Shown one piece after another: positions 31,043 through 42,290 of a stretch of DNA of 64,000 bases. The notes under the pieces are model-generated. The model did no database searches. It was not told the origin of the DNA and worked only from the letters and a program-made list of their open reading frames with translations. The stretch is taken from NCBI GenBank assembly GCA_028673005.1, contig CM054114.1:16617516-16681515 (forward strand). The letters are read 5' to 3'. Origin of the DNA: Tanypteryx hageni. Its lineage: Eukaryota > Arthropoda > Insecta > Odonata > Petaluridae. The first letter of the stretch is position 1. Every line of letters begins with the position of its first letter. The position numbers and the translations under genes are program-made.

Positions 31043-33275
31043 TTAAAAACGGCAAAAATAACAGTTAAAATAACTGTTGAATATTTTTGGGAATTTTATT
31101 GGTTGACAGAACTTAAATAGCCATCCATAAGGATGTAGAAAGCTTATTTTAACCTTATCTGTATCTTCATTCACATTCAAAACACATCCTAGCCACCAGT
31201 GACCATCATACATGCATGCAACAAACCCTGTTGTATCAGTGAGCTCTGGTTCATGTTGCTTTTTCGTCAGTGATTCCTCTTTTACTTCATGAGAATTTGA
31301 AAAGACTTTCACTTTAAAGGTACTATGGCTATCTGGCATAACACAGTGTAGCTTTTGTGTACCTGCAATTGTGCGAATGTTTTCAAAACGCTTTTGAAGG
31401 AGGGAATCCTCTTCATCATATTCCATATTAGTGTGATAATGAAAGTGACACAGTGTAATGTTTTTTGAACACCATTCAAATAATTGTCTTGGTGTCATGA
31501 TCTGCAAGTTGTATGAACACTGCAAACTAGCATGGGCAGCAAGTCTCTTGACAGTACCTGCTATACCATCACATGGTCCTTTGCCGTGTGATGTGGCGAA
31601 GAAATGCCACTCTGCTGAGACATTGAAATCTGTATGATGGTAACATAGGTTAACAAAATTCTTCCGGTTTTTACATTGCGCTGCAGAGCCATCAGAAATG
31701 TAATAAATATGCTTAGGTGTTCTATTAAAATTGGACGTCAGAAACTTTATTAAATGGCTTTGGAAAAGATGCACACTGACAGTATCATGCCGAAGGCATT
31801 CTGATATTATAACAAAAGAAATGTGATCTATTGCAAAGGTTTCAGGATTTCTGTAATAAGCTACAAAGGGATGAATTGTGGCTTGTGCATTGTTCCAATG
31901 GAACCCCTGCACCTCATCCTGAAGAACAAATGCATAATTCTCTGCAAAATCACATATGATAATGTATTCATTGTCAAAAAGCTTCTCTTTCAATTCTGTT
32001 AAAAAGTGAGACTGCTGGGCTGCTATGAAAGAATGCGGCAAGAGATTTTGTAATTTTTTCTCGAAGATTTCCAAAAATTCTTGTACAGAAGTGATAACTG
32101 TTTGGAGTGTAGTTCTATCTGTAGATGTCCATATTTTGCATGTTATTTCATCAATTCCATTTACATAAAAGAGATTAGCTAAGCGTTCTGTTAAATGAGA
32201 TGTACCAGGGCAGCTCTCACACGATGACAGGTAACACATTGGCTGTGGAGGATTACAAATTATTTGAGAAAGACAGCCTTTGTAACTGTTAAGTGGAAAG
32301 TCTTCATCACATGTCAACTCTTTTAACCTAGAACCTTCCAACATTAGTTTAACATTTTGATATATACTGCAAATACACACACTATGGGTACCATTTGCAC
32401 CAGCCAGAACACAGTTCTTGGGACGCAATTCACAAAACTTTCATAGTCCTATTTTCAGCTCTGGATTCTTATCTTTAAATGATTTATACACCTCTTTAAG
32501 ATTTCCTAAAACCAAACACTTCTGTTTATGAGCCCTGGTTCCATTTTCCTTCATAGAAACAAAATCCTTCTTCCCAGGCAAACAGCGGCTTATGTCATCA
32601 CTGTTATAGAAAGCTCTCACATGGGTCACGATATTCTCACTCAGAATTCATCCAGGTCTAGGATTACGGGTTGCTAATGTACCACATTCCTTTACTAATT
32701 GTTTTGCTTTTCTCACTAAATAGTTTGAAGCTCCAAATTCATTTTCAATCCGTCGAATGCTCCAGCTTTCCGGCAGAACTGTCAGTATTTGAATCTTTTC
32801 ATTATTTGTGAGACTACTTTGAAATTTATCTATTAGTTGGCTTATAATTTCAGATTCTTGATTTTTCCCACATAAAGCCATATCTTCTGTTTTTGGACTG
32901 GATACTTAAGTATTTTTCAGTACCTCAGTAACTTTATCAAACTTTTTCTTAGGGTATTGTTTTTCTTGCAATCTCTTCTTTTTAACTGGTGACTCACCAA
33001 GTGATGTAAGATTCTCATTTAATGCATGTAAAGCTACATGTGGGGCTACTAATGTGTCGGAGTAATCTCCTGAAGTCAGTGAACTAGATGACTGTAGTTC
33101 TGTACTCCCAATATCTTTGGATGAACTTGGAGCTGAGAAATGTGTTGATGGCTCTTGAATCTCTGATAGTTTTTCCTACATCTGCCACATATTTTTTGCC
33201 CTGTATTTATACCACTGATCTTCTGAACCATCCACATTTGCACTTTTCATAGATCTTTCTTACATCTTTCGTGTC
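31043..33275 (-). pseudogene. Transposon-like protein of an unnamed DNA-transposon family, stop-broken
   Basis: The - strand encodes one long colinear protein in a single frame. An N-terminal Lys-rich part (from about 33270) is followed by MALCGKNQESEIISQLIDKF (HTH-like region), then SENIVTHVRAFYNSDDISR and KEVYKSFKDKNPELKIGL, and a 461-codon intact stretch. Key segments of that stretch are KFCELRPKNCVLAGANGTHS, a Cys-rich CNPPQPMCYLSSCESCPG, IIICDFAENYAF, YISDGSAAQCKNRKNF and WHFFATSHGKGPCDGIAGTV. The acidic residues in DFAEN and SDGSAAQ and the following His/Gly/Asp segment look like a DDE-type nuclease, a family widespread in invertebrates. In-frame stops lie at about 33176 (TAG), near 32909 (TAA), 32650 (TGA) and 32443 (TGA). 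Superfamily not assigned. Confidence 0.7.
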
Positions 33276-33339
33276 CATCTTCCTTAAAGCCTATGGCACA
33301 AATGTTGTAATTACTGAGTAATCATGTAGACCAACTAAC

Positions 33340-33455
33340 CAATAACATATGTTCTTATTACCACCTATCACAGTAAGCTGTAAATGTCAGCTAGCCAATA
33401 ACATACATTGTTATTATGACCAATCACAGTACAAGTTATGAAGGCCAGTCTAGGA
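33340..33455. repeat. Tandem pair of about 57-bp units with CCAAT boxes
   Basis: Two imperfect units, each starting ccaataacata and containing ttatta, then accxatcacagta and a gtc-gctag/gtctag end. They include ccaat/accaat words at 33340, 33396 and 33419, upstream of the - strand transposon gene, a plausible promoter position. Confidence 0.55.
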
Positions 33456-34224
33456 ATTCAAGTATTCATCACTCACTACCAGTCAGTGTATAATTAACCA
33501 CCAGTGAGATAATACTATTTGTTAACTGTATGTTGCCAAAGCTTGGATCAGATAATATTAGATATTGTCAGTTTCTGTGATAAATATACATGAGATAATA
33601 TTTAAATGTGTTAATGAGAAAACAGTTACTCAGAAGATGGATTTTGAGAAAGTGCTTGATTGCTGTAATCCTTTTAAAGTGAACCACATTATGATCTAAA
33701 TTTGCCTCTGGTATTGGCAGAGTGGCCTTAATTAATGTTCAGAAAAGAGTAAAATAGTAATGTACTTCATTTGTGTCATAATTCCATTATTGTAAACATC
33801 TGAAAATGTGCTTTCTATGAAAAATCAAGATGTTTACGTGAAACAATTTACAATATGTCATAACTAGACTGCGGATTTTTAGGTTCTAAAAATTAAGTTT
33901 TAGGCGACTAAAATAGCCTCTTTAAGTAGCTTAATTAGGCTTTATAAAACGTAAAATAGGCTCTAAAAACTACTTCCAAAAATTACCAGTCAACGAAACA
34001 TTATTGATTTGTGTTTTCAAAAAACAAAAATATTTTACTACTATGCATTGAAACTTATTCTTATGGTTAATTTACCATGCGTTACAGAGAAAATAATATC
34101 TACATTACATATAGTAATACTGACTGAAAACACTATTCAAGTATATATTTAAGTACTATGCAGAATGTTTGACAAACTGTTTCATTCGGAATTCCCATAA
34201 TGAATTTATCACCTCTTTGCGTTT
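33456..34224. other. Unassigned sequence between two transposon relics
   Basis: AT-rich; no motif recognised. Confidence 0.35.
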
Positions 34225-35594
34225 ATTCCACAAATTTCCCGTAGTTGGCCTCACAGTAAATGACAAGCACCTTTTCTAAGTTTTCTAGCACAAAACTATG
34301 GCATTTGTCAGTTAATATCATCTTGTAAGCAAAAAAAGAACGTTCGACATCAACTGATGTGACGGGGGCAAACTACAACTTAGGTGCATGTTGAAATGAA
34401 ATTTTGCCCTCAACTTCACTGGATTTTCCTTCCAGTATATCTGCTGCTGTATATAGGCTCTGCAGACCTGAGTTCTTTTGTAGCACTTTTTCTAGTTTGG
34501 CTCTTACTTTTCCCCACTTCACCTGGCGCTTCCTTGATTTTTTGTTTCACTTCATTCAGCAAAGCAGTATTTTCGTAGATGGTTTTTTCTGAGCCCTCCA
34601 ATTCAGCCATAATCCACACAAGGCATGTATAGTGGGATCTAATATACACCAAATCCTTGGGACTGGAGGGATCATCCAGCAACATTTTCGCCGAAGTGAC
34701 ACAGGCAGTATCCTCGGCTAGATTTGCCACAACTTCCTTGACATGAAGGATATGCTCACTGTAAAATTCAGCTGCTTTTAGCCATGTGCCCCAGCGGGTG
34801 AGCACAGGCTCAGGTAGCAGAGGGACATCGGGCAGTTTTTCTCGAAAAGCCTGTATTCTTGTTGGTGCCTTGACGAAGACCTTCTTCACGGTGGAGATCA
34901 ATTTGTTCACCTTGGGGAATTCCAGTCTTATTTGCTCTGCTACGCGGTTCAAACCATGGGCAAGGCATGTCACATGCACAAGGGAAGGATAGAACACCTT
35001 GAGCAACTGCATGGCAGCAACCATGTACGAAGCAGCGTCTGAGTATAGGAGCAGCACTTTCTCTTCGTCTAGATTTTTGGGATACAGCACTTTCAGTCCG
35101 TTGTTCACGAAGTGTGCTATTGTTTCCTGGTTTGTTTTGGCAAGTTGCTTCGTGCAGATGAGGTAGGCTCTGGATGGCGCATCTGGGTCCAATTTCCCAA
35201 CAACCAAGTTGGCCATGTATCTGCCAAGAGCATCAGTGGTTTCATCGACCGATATCCAAATATGTGAATCTCCAATGTCCTCCCGTATCCTGCGCATTGC
35301 GTCATCGTACGTGGGTTGCACGTAATTCTTGCGTAGCGTTGACTCGGAAGGTACCGACTGATGGCAGTATCGTTCTAGGAACTCCTTGAATGTTGGATTT
35401 TCCAGTGTTCTGTATGGAATGTTGGCTGCCACAATTGCGTGACACAAATCTGCATAAAACTGATTCTTCTTGCTGGATCCCTCAGAAGTTTTTGTTAAAA
35501 GCATTTGTTTCATCTTAGATTTGCGTTCAACATTTGCCTTATGTAGCACTCCTTGGATGTGCTGAGTTAGGTGGGATTTTTTATCACTTGAAAC
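34225..35594 (-). pseudogene. hAT transposase (CGGBP1-like type), decayed at the C-terminus
   Basis: The - strand begins after acceptor ttctttatag at 35595 with VSSDKKSHLTQHIQG (second half of a zinc finger, His ligands). It continues as an uninterrupted 377-codon frame: FYADLCHAIVAANIPYRTLE, RREDIGDSHIWISVDETTDA (catalytic D of the hAT core), YMANLVVGKL, LLLYSDAASYMVAAMQLL (second D), VHVTCLAHGLNRVAEQI (the family's C-x-x-H motif) and PVLTRWGTWLKAAEFYSEH. After a frameshift near 34420 and a TAG comes the dimerisation region FAPVTSVDVERSFFAYKMIL to about 34228. The first Cys pair of the finger would be on an unseen upstream exon. Long intact core, two lesions: a recently dead copy. Confidence 0.85.
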
Positions 35595-36284
35595 CTATAA
35601 AGAAAAATTATGAAGAAATAATTAACCTTAAAAATACCGAAATAATCTAATAAATATGGAAATGGGACAAAAATATAAAATTTACTTTAGAGCTACGAAG
35701 GTCTGCAGCTGGATTGCGGGACATTTTGAATAACCACTTCTATAGTTACCATAAAATGGCTCGTATAAACAAAAGATGTGGATGGTTTTTGCCTCAAAGA
35801 TGACAAGCAACTCACGGCCAATAATTCGTTGCAAGCCAGCATTATAATGTACTTACCACCTGTATTATGCTGTATCACATTGACAGTGTGTAATTACTCC
35901 ATTAATATTCATCCATAGATAGCTAAACCTATATTCATACAAATATGTAGACTTGTTAGTTTAAACAATCCTCAGTTCAAATTATGGCCTGAATAGAAAC
36001 TGAACAAACTTCATATGAAGATATAGATTTCATTATACCATAATGTCATGAAAAGAGGACATTAATTTTTATAATCTAAATTAACTATTATGAAACAATG
36101 TGATTTCTTCAGATTTTAAAGATGTCAGAATTTTCATTTAGTATTATAATTAATAATAATAAATTTATTAACTCTGCAGGTCTCAAATAGGCAAGGAGCA
36201 GGTACATAACCGCTATAGTACATCGCTACAGAATTAAAACAGTTGATGAACTTAGAAATTCTTGAACACTATAAAAATTATTAT

Positions 36285-36514
36285 TTAACAATAAACATTT
36301 GAATCTTTTTCTAATGATAGGAATACTTGAAGAACATTTAATATTACAAGGTAACTTGTTATATGCCACTGAGGTGGCATTGTTGATAGCCTGTAATCCT
36401 TGATATGAACATAATTTTTGTGTCCTGTATTATAATTGTAAAGGTTCTGATTAAATTGGAACAGTGCAGAGTTTTGTTTTACAAATATAGAACAATTAAT
36501 AAATACATACAACC

Positions 36515-36591
<77 letters not shown>

Positions 36592-36830
36592 GGGCGTTTT
36601 GGTTATGCCTAAAGAAATTTACGATGGTTTACCAGGAGAGCTTTAATGGCTGACTTTTTCAGGAAGAAGACTTTATTGGCATATCTATCATGACCAGTAA
36701 AGATTATTCCATACGACAAATAAGAATGAATCTTGGCATAATATAACAATTTTAACATTTCAATATTGACAGTTTTGATTAATCTATTTAGCGTAAAATG
36801 TACAGTAGATAATTTTTACTTTCTCCAATG
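36285..36830 (-). pseudogene. LINE reverse transcriptase C-terminal fragment (in left arm)
   Basis: The - strand reads KLLYYAKIHSYLSYGIIFTG (36790-36720), KVFFLKKSAIKALL, then, after the (AT)n run, FVKQNSALFQFNQNLYNYNT and DYRLSTMPPQW. This is the usual end of Jockey/CR1-type RTs (YFHSxxxYGIIFWGNS...LQKRAIRxI...NYNTRxKN...RL). Stops and the microsatellite interrupt it. Confidence 0.7.
36515..36591. repeat. (AT)n microsatellite
   Basis: A long pure AT run within the LINE fragment. In the other arm (54091-54176) the same place holds (AT)n followed by (GT)n, so the locus mutates fast. Confidence 0.95.
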
Positions 36831-38840
36831 ACAGTGCTTGTATGAAAGTTGGCAAAGCTGGTCACCAAGGCCCACGTGTCTCCCCACCCCCAGCAGCTAA
36901 CCAGTAACCCTCAGCAATCCGATAGACAGTGGGGCTACTTTATTAACAGATTCTCTATTTAAGGAGCTGAATAAGGTAAAATTATCAATCAAATATATTA
37001 GAGAACAACATTACAATGATAATGAATCAAACATGTGGGCGAGTAAATCAGGATACGAAAAATAAACCCCAGAGGATTTTTATTCCCAGCACAGCTCATT
37101 CATTAAATTTAGTTGCGAATGCCTGGGCTAAAATATAGTACAAAGTAATAGGTTGCTAATCTGTTGGGAAGGAATTTTACAATTTCTTCTCTGCTACTAC
37201 AAAATCGTGCAATGTGGTGAAAAAGTACAATATGATTCTGAAATGACATTAAAATGCAATAACAAATAGTTGCAGAGAAATGATGCTATCAAATAGTCAT
37301 GCAGTGGAGATGAAATTTCTTAATTATGAATGAAATGTGTGTGTGTAGTTTTGGCTAATCAACCACTTCTTAGATTATTATAGCCATAGCTCCTTCCACA
37401 CTGAAAACACGCACAGAGAAGGAGAGAATCCCAGTGCAGGCTTCTCAAACCACACAAACAGGAGGCCGGACGACCTAGGAAAAAATCCTACTTTCGCAGG
37501 ATTCAGGCCCGCTGTGTTTTCTTTGGGGAATCATATTTCAAGTACTTTACTACCAATTTTGAAAATGTTCATTTTATTTTGTAATGGCCTTTTGCCTGTG
37601 AATTAATAAATAATATTAAATCTTTTATTGCAGGTTCAGAATGTCTCAATTCATTTTATAACAAAAATTTCATTGTTGAGGAGCAACAGCTAAGATATTA
37701 TGATGAATTCTCCTCAAATAGAAGGGTAAAGGTGTAATCCATCACTGAAATATTAAACATTCAGGATTTACAGGGATGCTTGAACTCCAGGGAATTTCAA
37801 TCTCATACCTGAATCAATAATGCTAAGACCACAGAGGCCAACACATTGTCTGTCTGTCAACTGGATATCCAGGACAATTGCAAGTCAACTTTTGAGAACC
37901 TGCTCTAAATATGATTTCAAAGAATCTCCAAGCAGACCAAATGTTAGTGTTGCTGCTATGCTTGAACAAGCCTCGCTAAATTTACTTATATCTTTATGTT
38001 AAAAACTTAAAATTGTGTTTTTGGTAGCATACAGTGCAGTCATTACCTAAGTTCTAGCCACCTGTGGTTCAGAAACATCTAGTGTGAAATGCCGCCATAC
38101 TTAAACTTACCTGGCCATAAGAGGTGGATTGTATTTAATGTGACTGAAAGACAGCGAAATTCTGTCACACTGAAAGAATAAATAAATGAATTAAATATCC
38201 AATACCCTGTCTTTTATTCAATTTTACTGTTTCTTGAATGGTGATATTTTCTATACCTGCTTTACACTTACATTTAAATAGAATTAAGGATTTTGTAGCT
38301 TTTAACTATAATAAACGAGCTGTATACATAATTTGTCTTACGAAATTCAGCAAATAATTAAAAACTGGTTATGCAGAAGCATTTCGTCTTTTTAATAATA
38401 TAATCGTTTTAGCATTCAGTGGTTTTTTATTGTTTGGTTTTACAATTATTTTCAGGTCTGAATAATTTGGATATTGTAACAGTGTTGCCTTTCCAAAAAT
38501 TTAAACATCTGTAGAATCGGAAAGAAAAATCTGTAGAATTATCTGTTAAAGAAATATTTTTGGTCAAATTCCATTTTAAATAAGTAAATTTAGGGAAAAC
38601 TAAACACGGTTATTTTATTCGATTTACTTAAGTAATAAATGTTTTTTATGATAATAATTATTTATTAATGAAAAAAGAAATACCTCTGTTAGGGATATAT
38701 AATGCAACTAGGTATGGCAATAACACAAAATTGCTCAACACTAAATGAAAAATACGCAAATCGATAAAATATTTTTATGAATACATAAACGAAATATTTT
38801 ATTTTCCTCTAACCTACTACTATGTGATTTAGGATTAAAC

Positions 38841-39481
38841 TTAACATTTATATTTCTCTCCTGCCTTGTTCGCTCTCTTCAACAACGACTTTCTTGCATT
38901 AAAATTATAATTCATTATGAATTGTTTTGTTAATATTAAACCTGTGGAGGTTTCCATTGATAGTCTGTTTCTTGTTTCATCTTTCATTGTGTAAATTTCT
39001 GAGAATACGCAACTGCAGCACTCTAATAAGGAAAGCATAATAACATTTCCATAAATTTAAATAGCTTAGGAAAAATTTCTTCATCGTCTATTTGCTTCAT
39101 TTCCACTACTTCACTATACTTTAGGTCTCATACTGTAATTTACTTCTAAACTCTTTAACATGTTTCTTTGCTGTCTCCATTCACTATCAGTCATTTGAAT
39201 TTCTGAAGAAGGCAAATGTTCAAAGGTTAAAATAAGATTAATTAGGGAAGCTACTTGTTTTTTAAACACCTCTTTAGATCAGCATTTGTAGGGGTTTTGA
39301 AGCCACTGATTCAAATTAAAATCTTTTTTGAAAATTTGGGAAGCACTCACAATTAGAAACTCCAAAGAGCTATTTAGAAAGTTTCTAATTTCTCCAAGGT
39401 CAATATTACTTGAATTTCTAAGCTCAATTTAACTTTTATTCCGAGATATAATTCCTCCATTGGCTTAATATAATCATCATC
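38841..39481 (-). pseudogene. hAT transposase C-terminal fragment (in left arm)
   Basis: Contains LECCSCVFSEIYTMKDETRN and RLSMETSTGLILTKQFIMNY. This is a hAT dimerisation segment (VFSxxxxMKxxxRNRLxxETxxGLxxxKQ). Upstream - strand sequence (39480-39050) continues the transposase with stops. Confidence 0.7.
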
Positions 39482-39749
39482 AAATGGTCTAGTAAGAAAA
39501 CTGGTAGAAGCATCAAAACATTACAAAGAACATAAATTAATTTCAACAGATAATGTATATTTTCAATCTTGTGATAGGAGAACTAATGTTTTGTTGTTGA
39601 CTATATAATTATGTATTTAATGTTTTATTTTTACCTAGACATATATTTTTTACCATGCAAATAGGGTACCGAAAAGGGACACGACTTTGTAATATAAATA
39701 TATAATAGTATCAGGTACATGGAAGCAGTGTTTCATAAATAACACTCAC

Positions 39750-39815
39750 GTGTTTTTCAGGCGGTTGACTACCTCTGAAGTGAGAAGAGGAGGGGTCATG
39801 CGCTTGCTCTTCAGT
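39750..39815 (-). pseudogene. Short exon of the gene copy 1 (broken copy)
   Basis: 66-nt phase 0-0 exon between acceptor tgttttgctcttcag and donor gtgagtg. It reads TEEQAHDPSSSHFRGSQPPE-KH, aligned residue for residue with copy 2 (60909-60844) and ending in the same E-K-[H/R] as the + gene exon at 8027. The exon itself is intact, but upstream exons of this copy carry a stop and a frameshift and the following RVxF exon is missing. Confidence 0.55.
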
Positions 39816-40079
39816 CTGAAGAGCAAAACATCAGGATGACTTAAAACCAATATGTAGTCATGAAATGAAGATTATTAAGTTTCTCAAAAAAATTTACAAT
39901 TCAATGAAACAAAAAATAACAAATTTATTCAAATCTCAGAAAAATAAAATTATTTATAGTTCCATAAAATATTTATTTTACCCAAGTACTGAGTCACATA
40001 ATTTCCAATATGTACTTTATTTAATGCATTGTGCAAACGTTCAATACACCATTTACAGAGAATCAGACTAACTTAAGGG

Positions 40080-40470
40080 TTCACTATTTAATTTATTGTA
40101 CTAGTATAGGGCAATCCTGGAAACATACTTTTTCAACACTTCCCTCCGTTTTGTACTATATTTATTCACCGTCATTCACAAGTAAATTTAAATAATAAGC
40201 ACTAAAGGGAATAAAAACACTCTGAAGTTTATATTTCCTATCTCGATTTGTGCGTCTTCATGTTTGACCCTTTATCGTACCCATGACCTCTCATATCTTT
40301 GATTAATAATTTTACCTTTTTCGGCTCCTTCAATAAAAATCAATTAATTCTACTTATGTTTTATCTTGAATTGGAAGAAACTTTAAAGGAATTTCATATT
40401 TATACAACATTTTATTGGGGAACTGGGTAAGGAAGAAGAGAACCACTACTGATAGTTGGAATTATAAAGG
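40080..40470 (+). repeat. Interspersed repeat (partner of 3530-4110)
   Basis: Matches the reverse of 3530-4110 and the direct copy at 61200-61550. It contains gatttgtgcgtcttcatg and gataattttacctt-type blocks. Confidence 0.6.
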
Positions 40471-40499
40471 GAGTAACCAGATACAATATGTATACGTTG

Positions 40500-41700
40500 A
40501 CCATATTTTCCGATCCAAAATTCGGGACGGATGGTCAAACAAGGAAAATTTTCCGAATTGTGAATTTCTTTTTATGAAAAATCCTACAAAAGTATAAATA
40601 TTAAATCACATATAACGAATCGCCTTCATCGAATAGAATAAAATAATATGACAATATATTAAATTCAGCAAAAGAATATTTATATATGTATTACCAATTA
40701 ATACAATATTTTTGTTTTTATTTTCGTCCTTTATCTAATGTTGAAGTGGATGGCGTTTTGTTTCCCTCGTATCTGTTGGAAGAACACAGCTTTCTCAATG
40801 ATGTGTAGTTTATTGTTCTTAAGTTTTTTCAAACATCTTTTGACAAGTCTCACAGTAATTCATTAGGATTATAAAGAGAGATGATGTGGCATCACTATTA
40901 AGCGATGGCTTATCCGATCCTCAAATATTGTAAATAAGCAAAAATGACCGTTCTATCGCAGCGTTAGTGCCCGTCAAAGACACGATGAATTATCAGATTT
41001 TCTGTGTTTGGAATATTAATGTTTTCACCACAAAAATCTATATGCACATTTAACCATCTCTGATCTGTAGATTAGAGAGTTATCGCCTGACGAACAGTTT
41101 TCGTGGAACGAATTAAGTTCGTAAAAGGAGGGAAGGCTGTACCCTCGTTAGCACTTTTCCTCTTCCATTTCTTTCACTTTGGGCGGAAATAACTTAGATT
41201 TATATCCCTTCCAAATTCTTATACATGAGCAAAAATTCACTTGCGGCTTCTCCTCCATTTTGGAAATAGCATCAACATTGTGTAATAACCAGAACCAAAG
41301 TTCTCTGACTTAGGATCTCCGGCTGATTCCGGAAGAATTACGGGGGCATTTTCAACTTATAAAAAACAAGCTGTTGAACCATTATTAGTATTTATTCTTT
41401 CAAGAGTAGGCATCAGTCTCAGAAATCTTGTGCTCGTATGCGACAAAATTTGTCGTTAAAATCACAAAATGATTTCAGTGCCTCCACTCGTACCGTGTCA
41501 ATATGAACAAATCTGAATATTTTTACAATACAAACTTCCACAGACCGTTTTAATATAAATGTGTTCCATGCAACCGATCCCCACAAATGTTCGACTACAC
41601 TTGTCCGATAATTTCCGGAAAAGATTCTTAGAACCTGTACTTTATGCACCTCCACTGTTAGTACTTATTGGTAGTATCAGCTGACATGCTAACAATCTTA
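40500..41700 (-). pseudogene. hAT-like transposase relic (copy 1)
   Basis: Same family as 4440-6240. On the - strand KVQVLRIFSGNYRTSVVEHL (41650-41590) and VRVEALKSFCDFNDKFCRIR (41480-41425) match the core and linker of that element, and the C-terminal region and noncoding end follow to 40500. It contains the remnant of a mariner-like insertion at 41077-41139 and a deletion. Confidence 0.7.
41077..41139. mobile_element. Remnant right end of mariner-like MITE
   Basis: Identical in position and nearly in sequence to the right 63 nt of the element at 62143-62851 in copy 2 (gagttatcgcctgacgaaca ... gggaaggctg, then TA). The left part was lost by deletion. Confidence 0.6.
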
Positions 41701-41847
41701 ACAATTTTTGGGAAGTGAGATATAATTTAATACATTAAAATCTTAGAGAGAGAAAAATATTTTCATCTATGACTGGCACCATCAAATACATTCACGCATC
41801 GTAGTAAATATATTTAGAAAAATCAGAACATCGTGATAAACACTCAC

Positions 41848-41899
41848 GTGTTGCTGGTCCTGGTGTTTTTTTAAGTATTCCGGCTGGAATCACTTCTTT
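41848..41899 (-). pseudogene. SILK exon of gene copy 1, frameshifted
   Basis: Same exon as 63620-63570 but 52 nt instead of 51: a run of seven A (six in copy 2) after GILK shifts the frame. It reads KEVIPAGILKK and then departs from both paralogues. Acceptor and donor (gtgagtg) are retained. Confidence 0.65.
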
Positions 41900-42111
41900 C
41901 TGAATAAGAGAACAACAACGTAATTACGTAGATATGAAATAAAGTGGATGATGTTTCTCAATATATATAAATAAATACATAAATGATACTTTGGGATCCG
42001 AAGGCGGATCAGAGCAGAAACCTTTCTGTTATTAGCAGCATAAAATAACGTATTAGAAGGGTTTATAAGATAAGAGAAGAAGAAGAATGTAATCGCAAGT
42101 ATTATACTTAC

Positions 42112-42278
42112 AGGCAAATTGGCGGTATCGTACACCACGTCGGGCACGCCGTCTTCAACAGACCATCATCTCCTTCGGCGCCCGACGCAGTACCGCCTGT
42201 AAATTCCCAGGATCCACCGCGCTATGAGAGCTTCAGCTATGAAAATGGCCAGCCCTAGGGCCAAATAATCACCAAAAT
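42112..42278 (-). pseudogene. Membrane-span exon of gene copy 1, with in-frame stop
   Basis: Counterpart of 63996-63833. It has a 3-nt insertion that gives agg-aga-TGA-tgg, a stop just after the basic RRYCVGRRRR stretch. Two substitutions also put Glu and Arg into the membrane span (LAIFIAEALIARWILG versus LAIFIAGALIAWWILG). Acceptor ttggtgtctgcag and donor gtaagt are retained. Confidence 0.7.
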
Positions 42279-42290
42279 CTGCAGACACCA

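Larger units (their letters stand above)
35865..39481. repeat. Left arm of a large inverted repeat
   Basis: Reverse complement of 51405-54838 along its whole length. Matching markers are gtattatgctgtatcac at the outer edge, a 75-codon LINE frame (36512-36285 versus 54178-54405), the SINE-like block (37380-37500 versus 53290-53440) and a 65-codon hAT frame (39038-38841 versus 51851-52048, two amino-acid differences). Differences include about 90 bp at 37830-37920 present only here and the microsatellite. The arms are about 3.5 kb, separated by about 11.9 kb. Confidence 0.85.
39482..42290 (-). repeat. Segmental duplicate, copy 1 (partner 60577-64000)
   Basis: Direct repeat of the right end of the window with matching gene exons, interspersed repeat and hAT relic in the same order and orientation. 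Its left edge (tggtctagtaag) lies exactly at the inner edge of the inverted-repeat arm. In copy 2 this same edge falls in the polypyrimidine tract just before the RVxF exon, so copy 1 has lost that exon. Confidence 0.85.

Noticed and set aside
33800..34000. cctaaaa / aggctctaaaa words resembling repeated regulatory sites
   Set aside because: Irregular spacing and low complexity; no consistent unit.
34384..35389. + strand frames of 60-71 codons
   Set aside because: Shadows of the intact - strand hAT transposase core.
37820..38002. 60-codon + strand frame in the left inverted-repeat arm
   Set aside because: About 90 bp of it are absent from the other arm and it has no motif; it is probably a fragment of an unrelated insertion.
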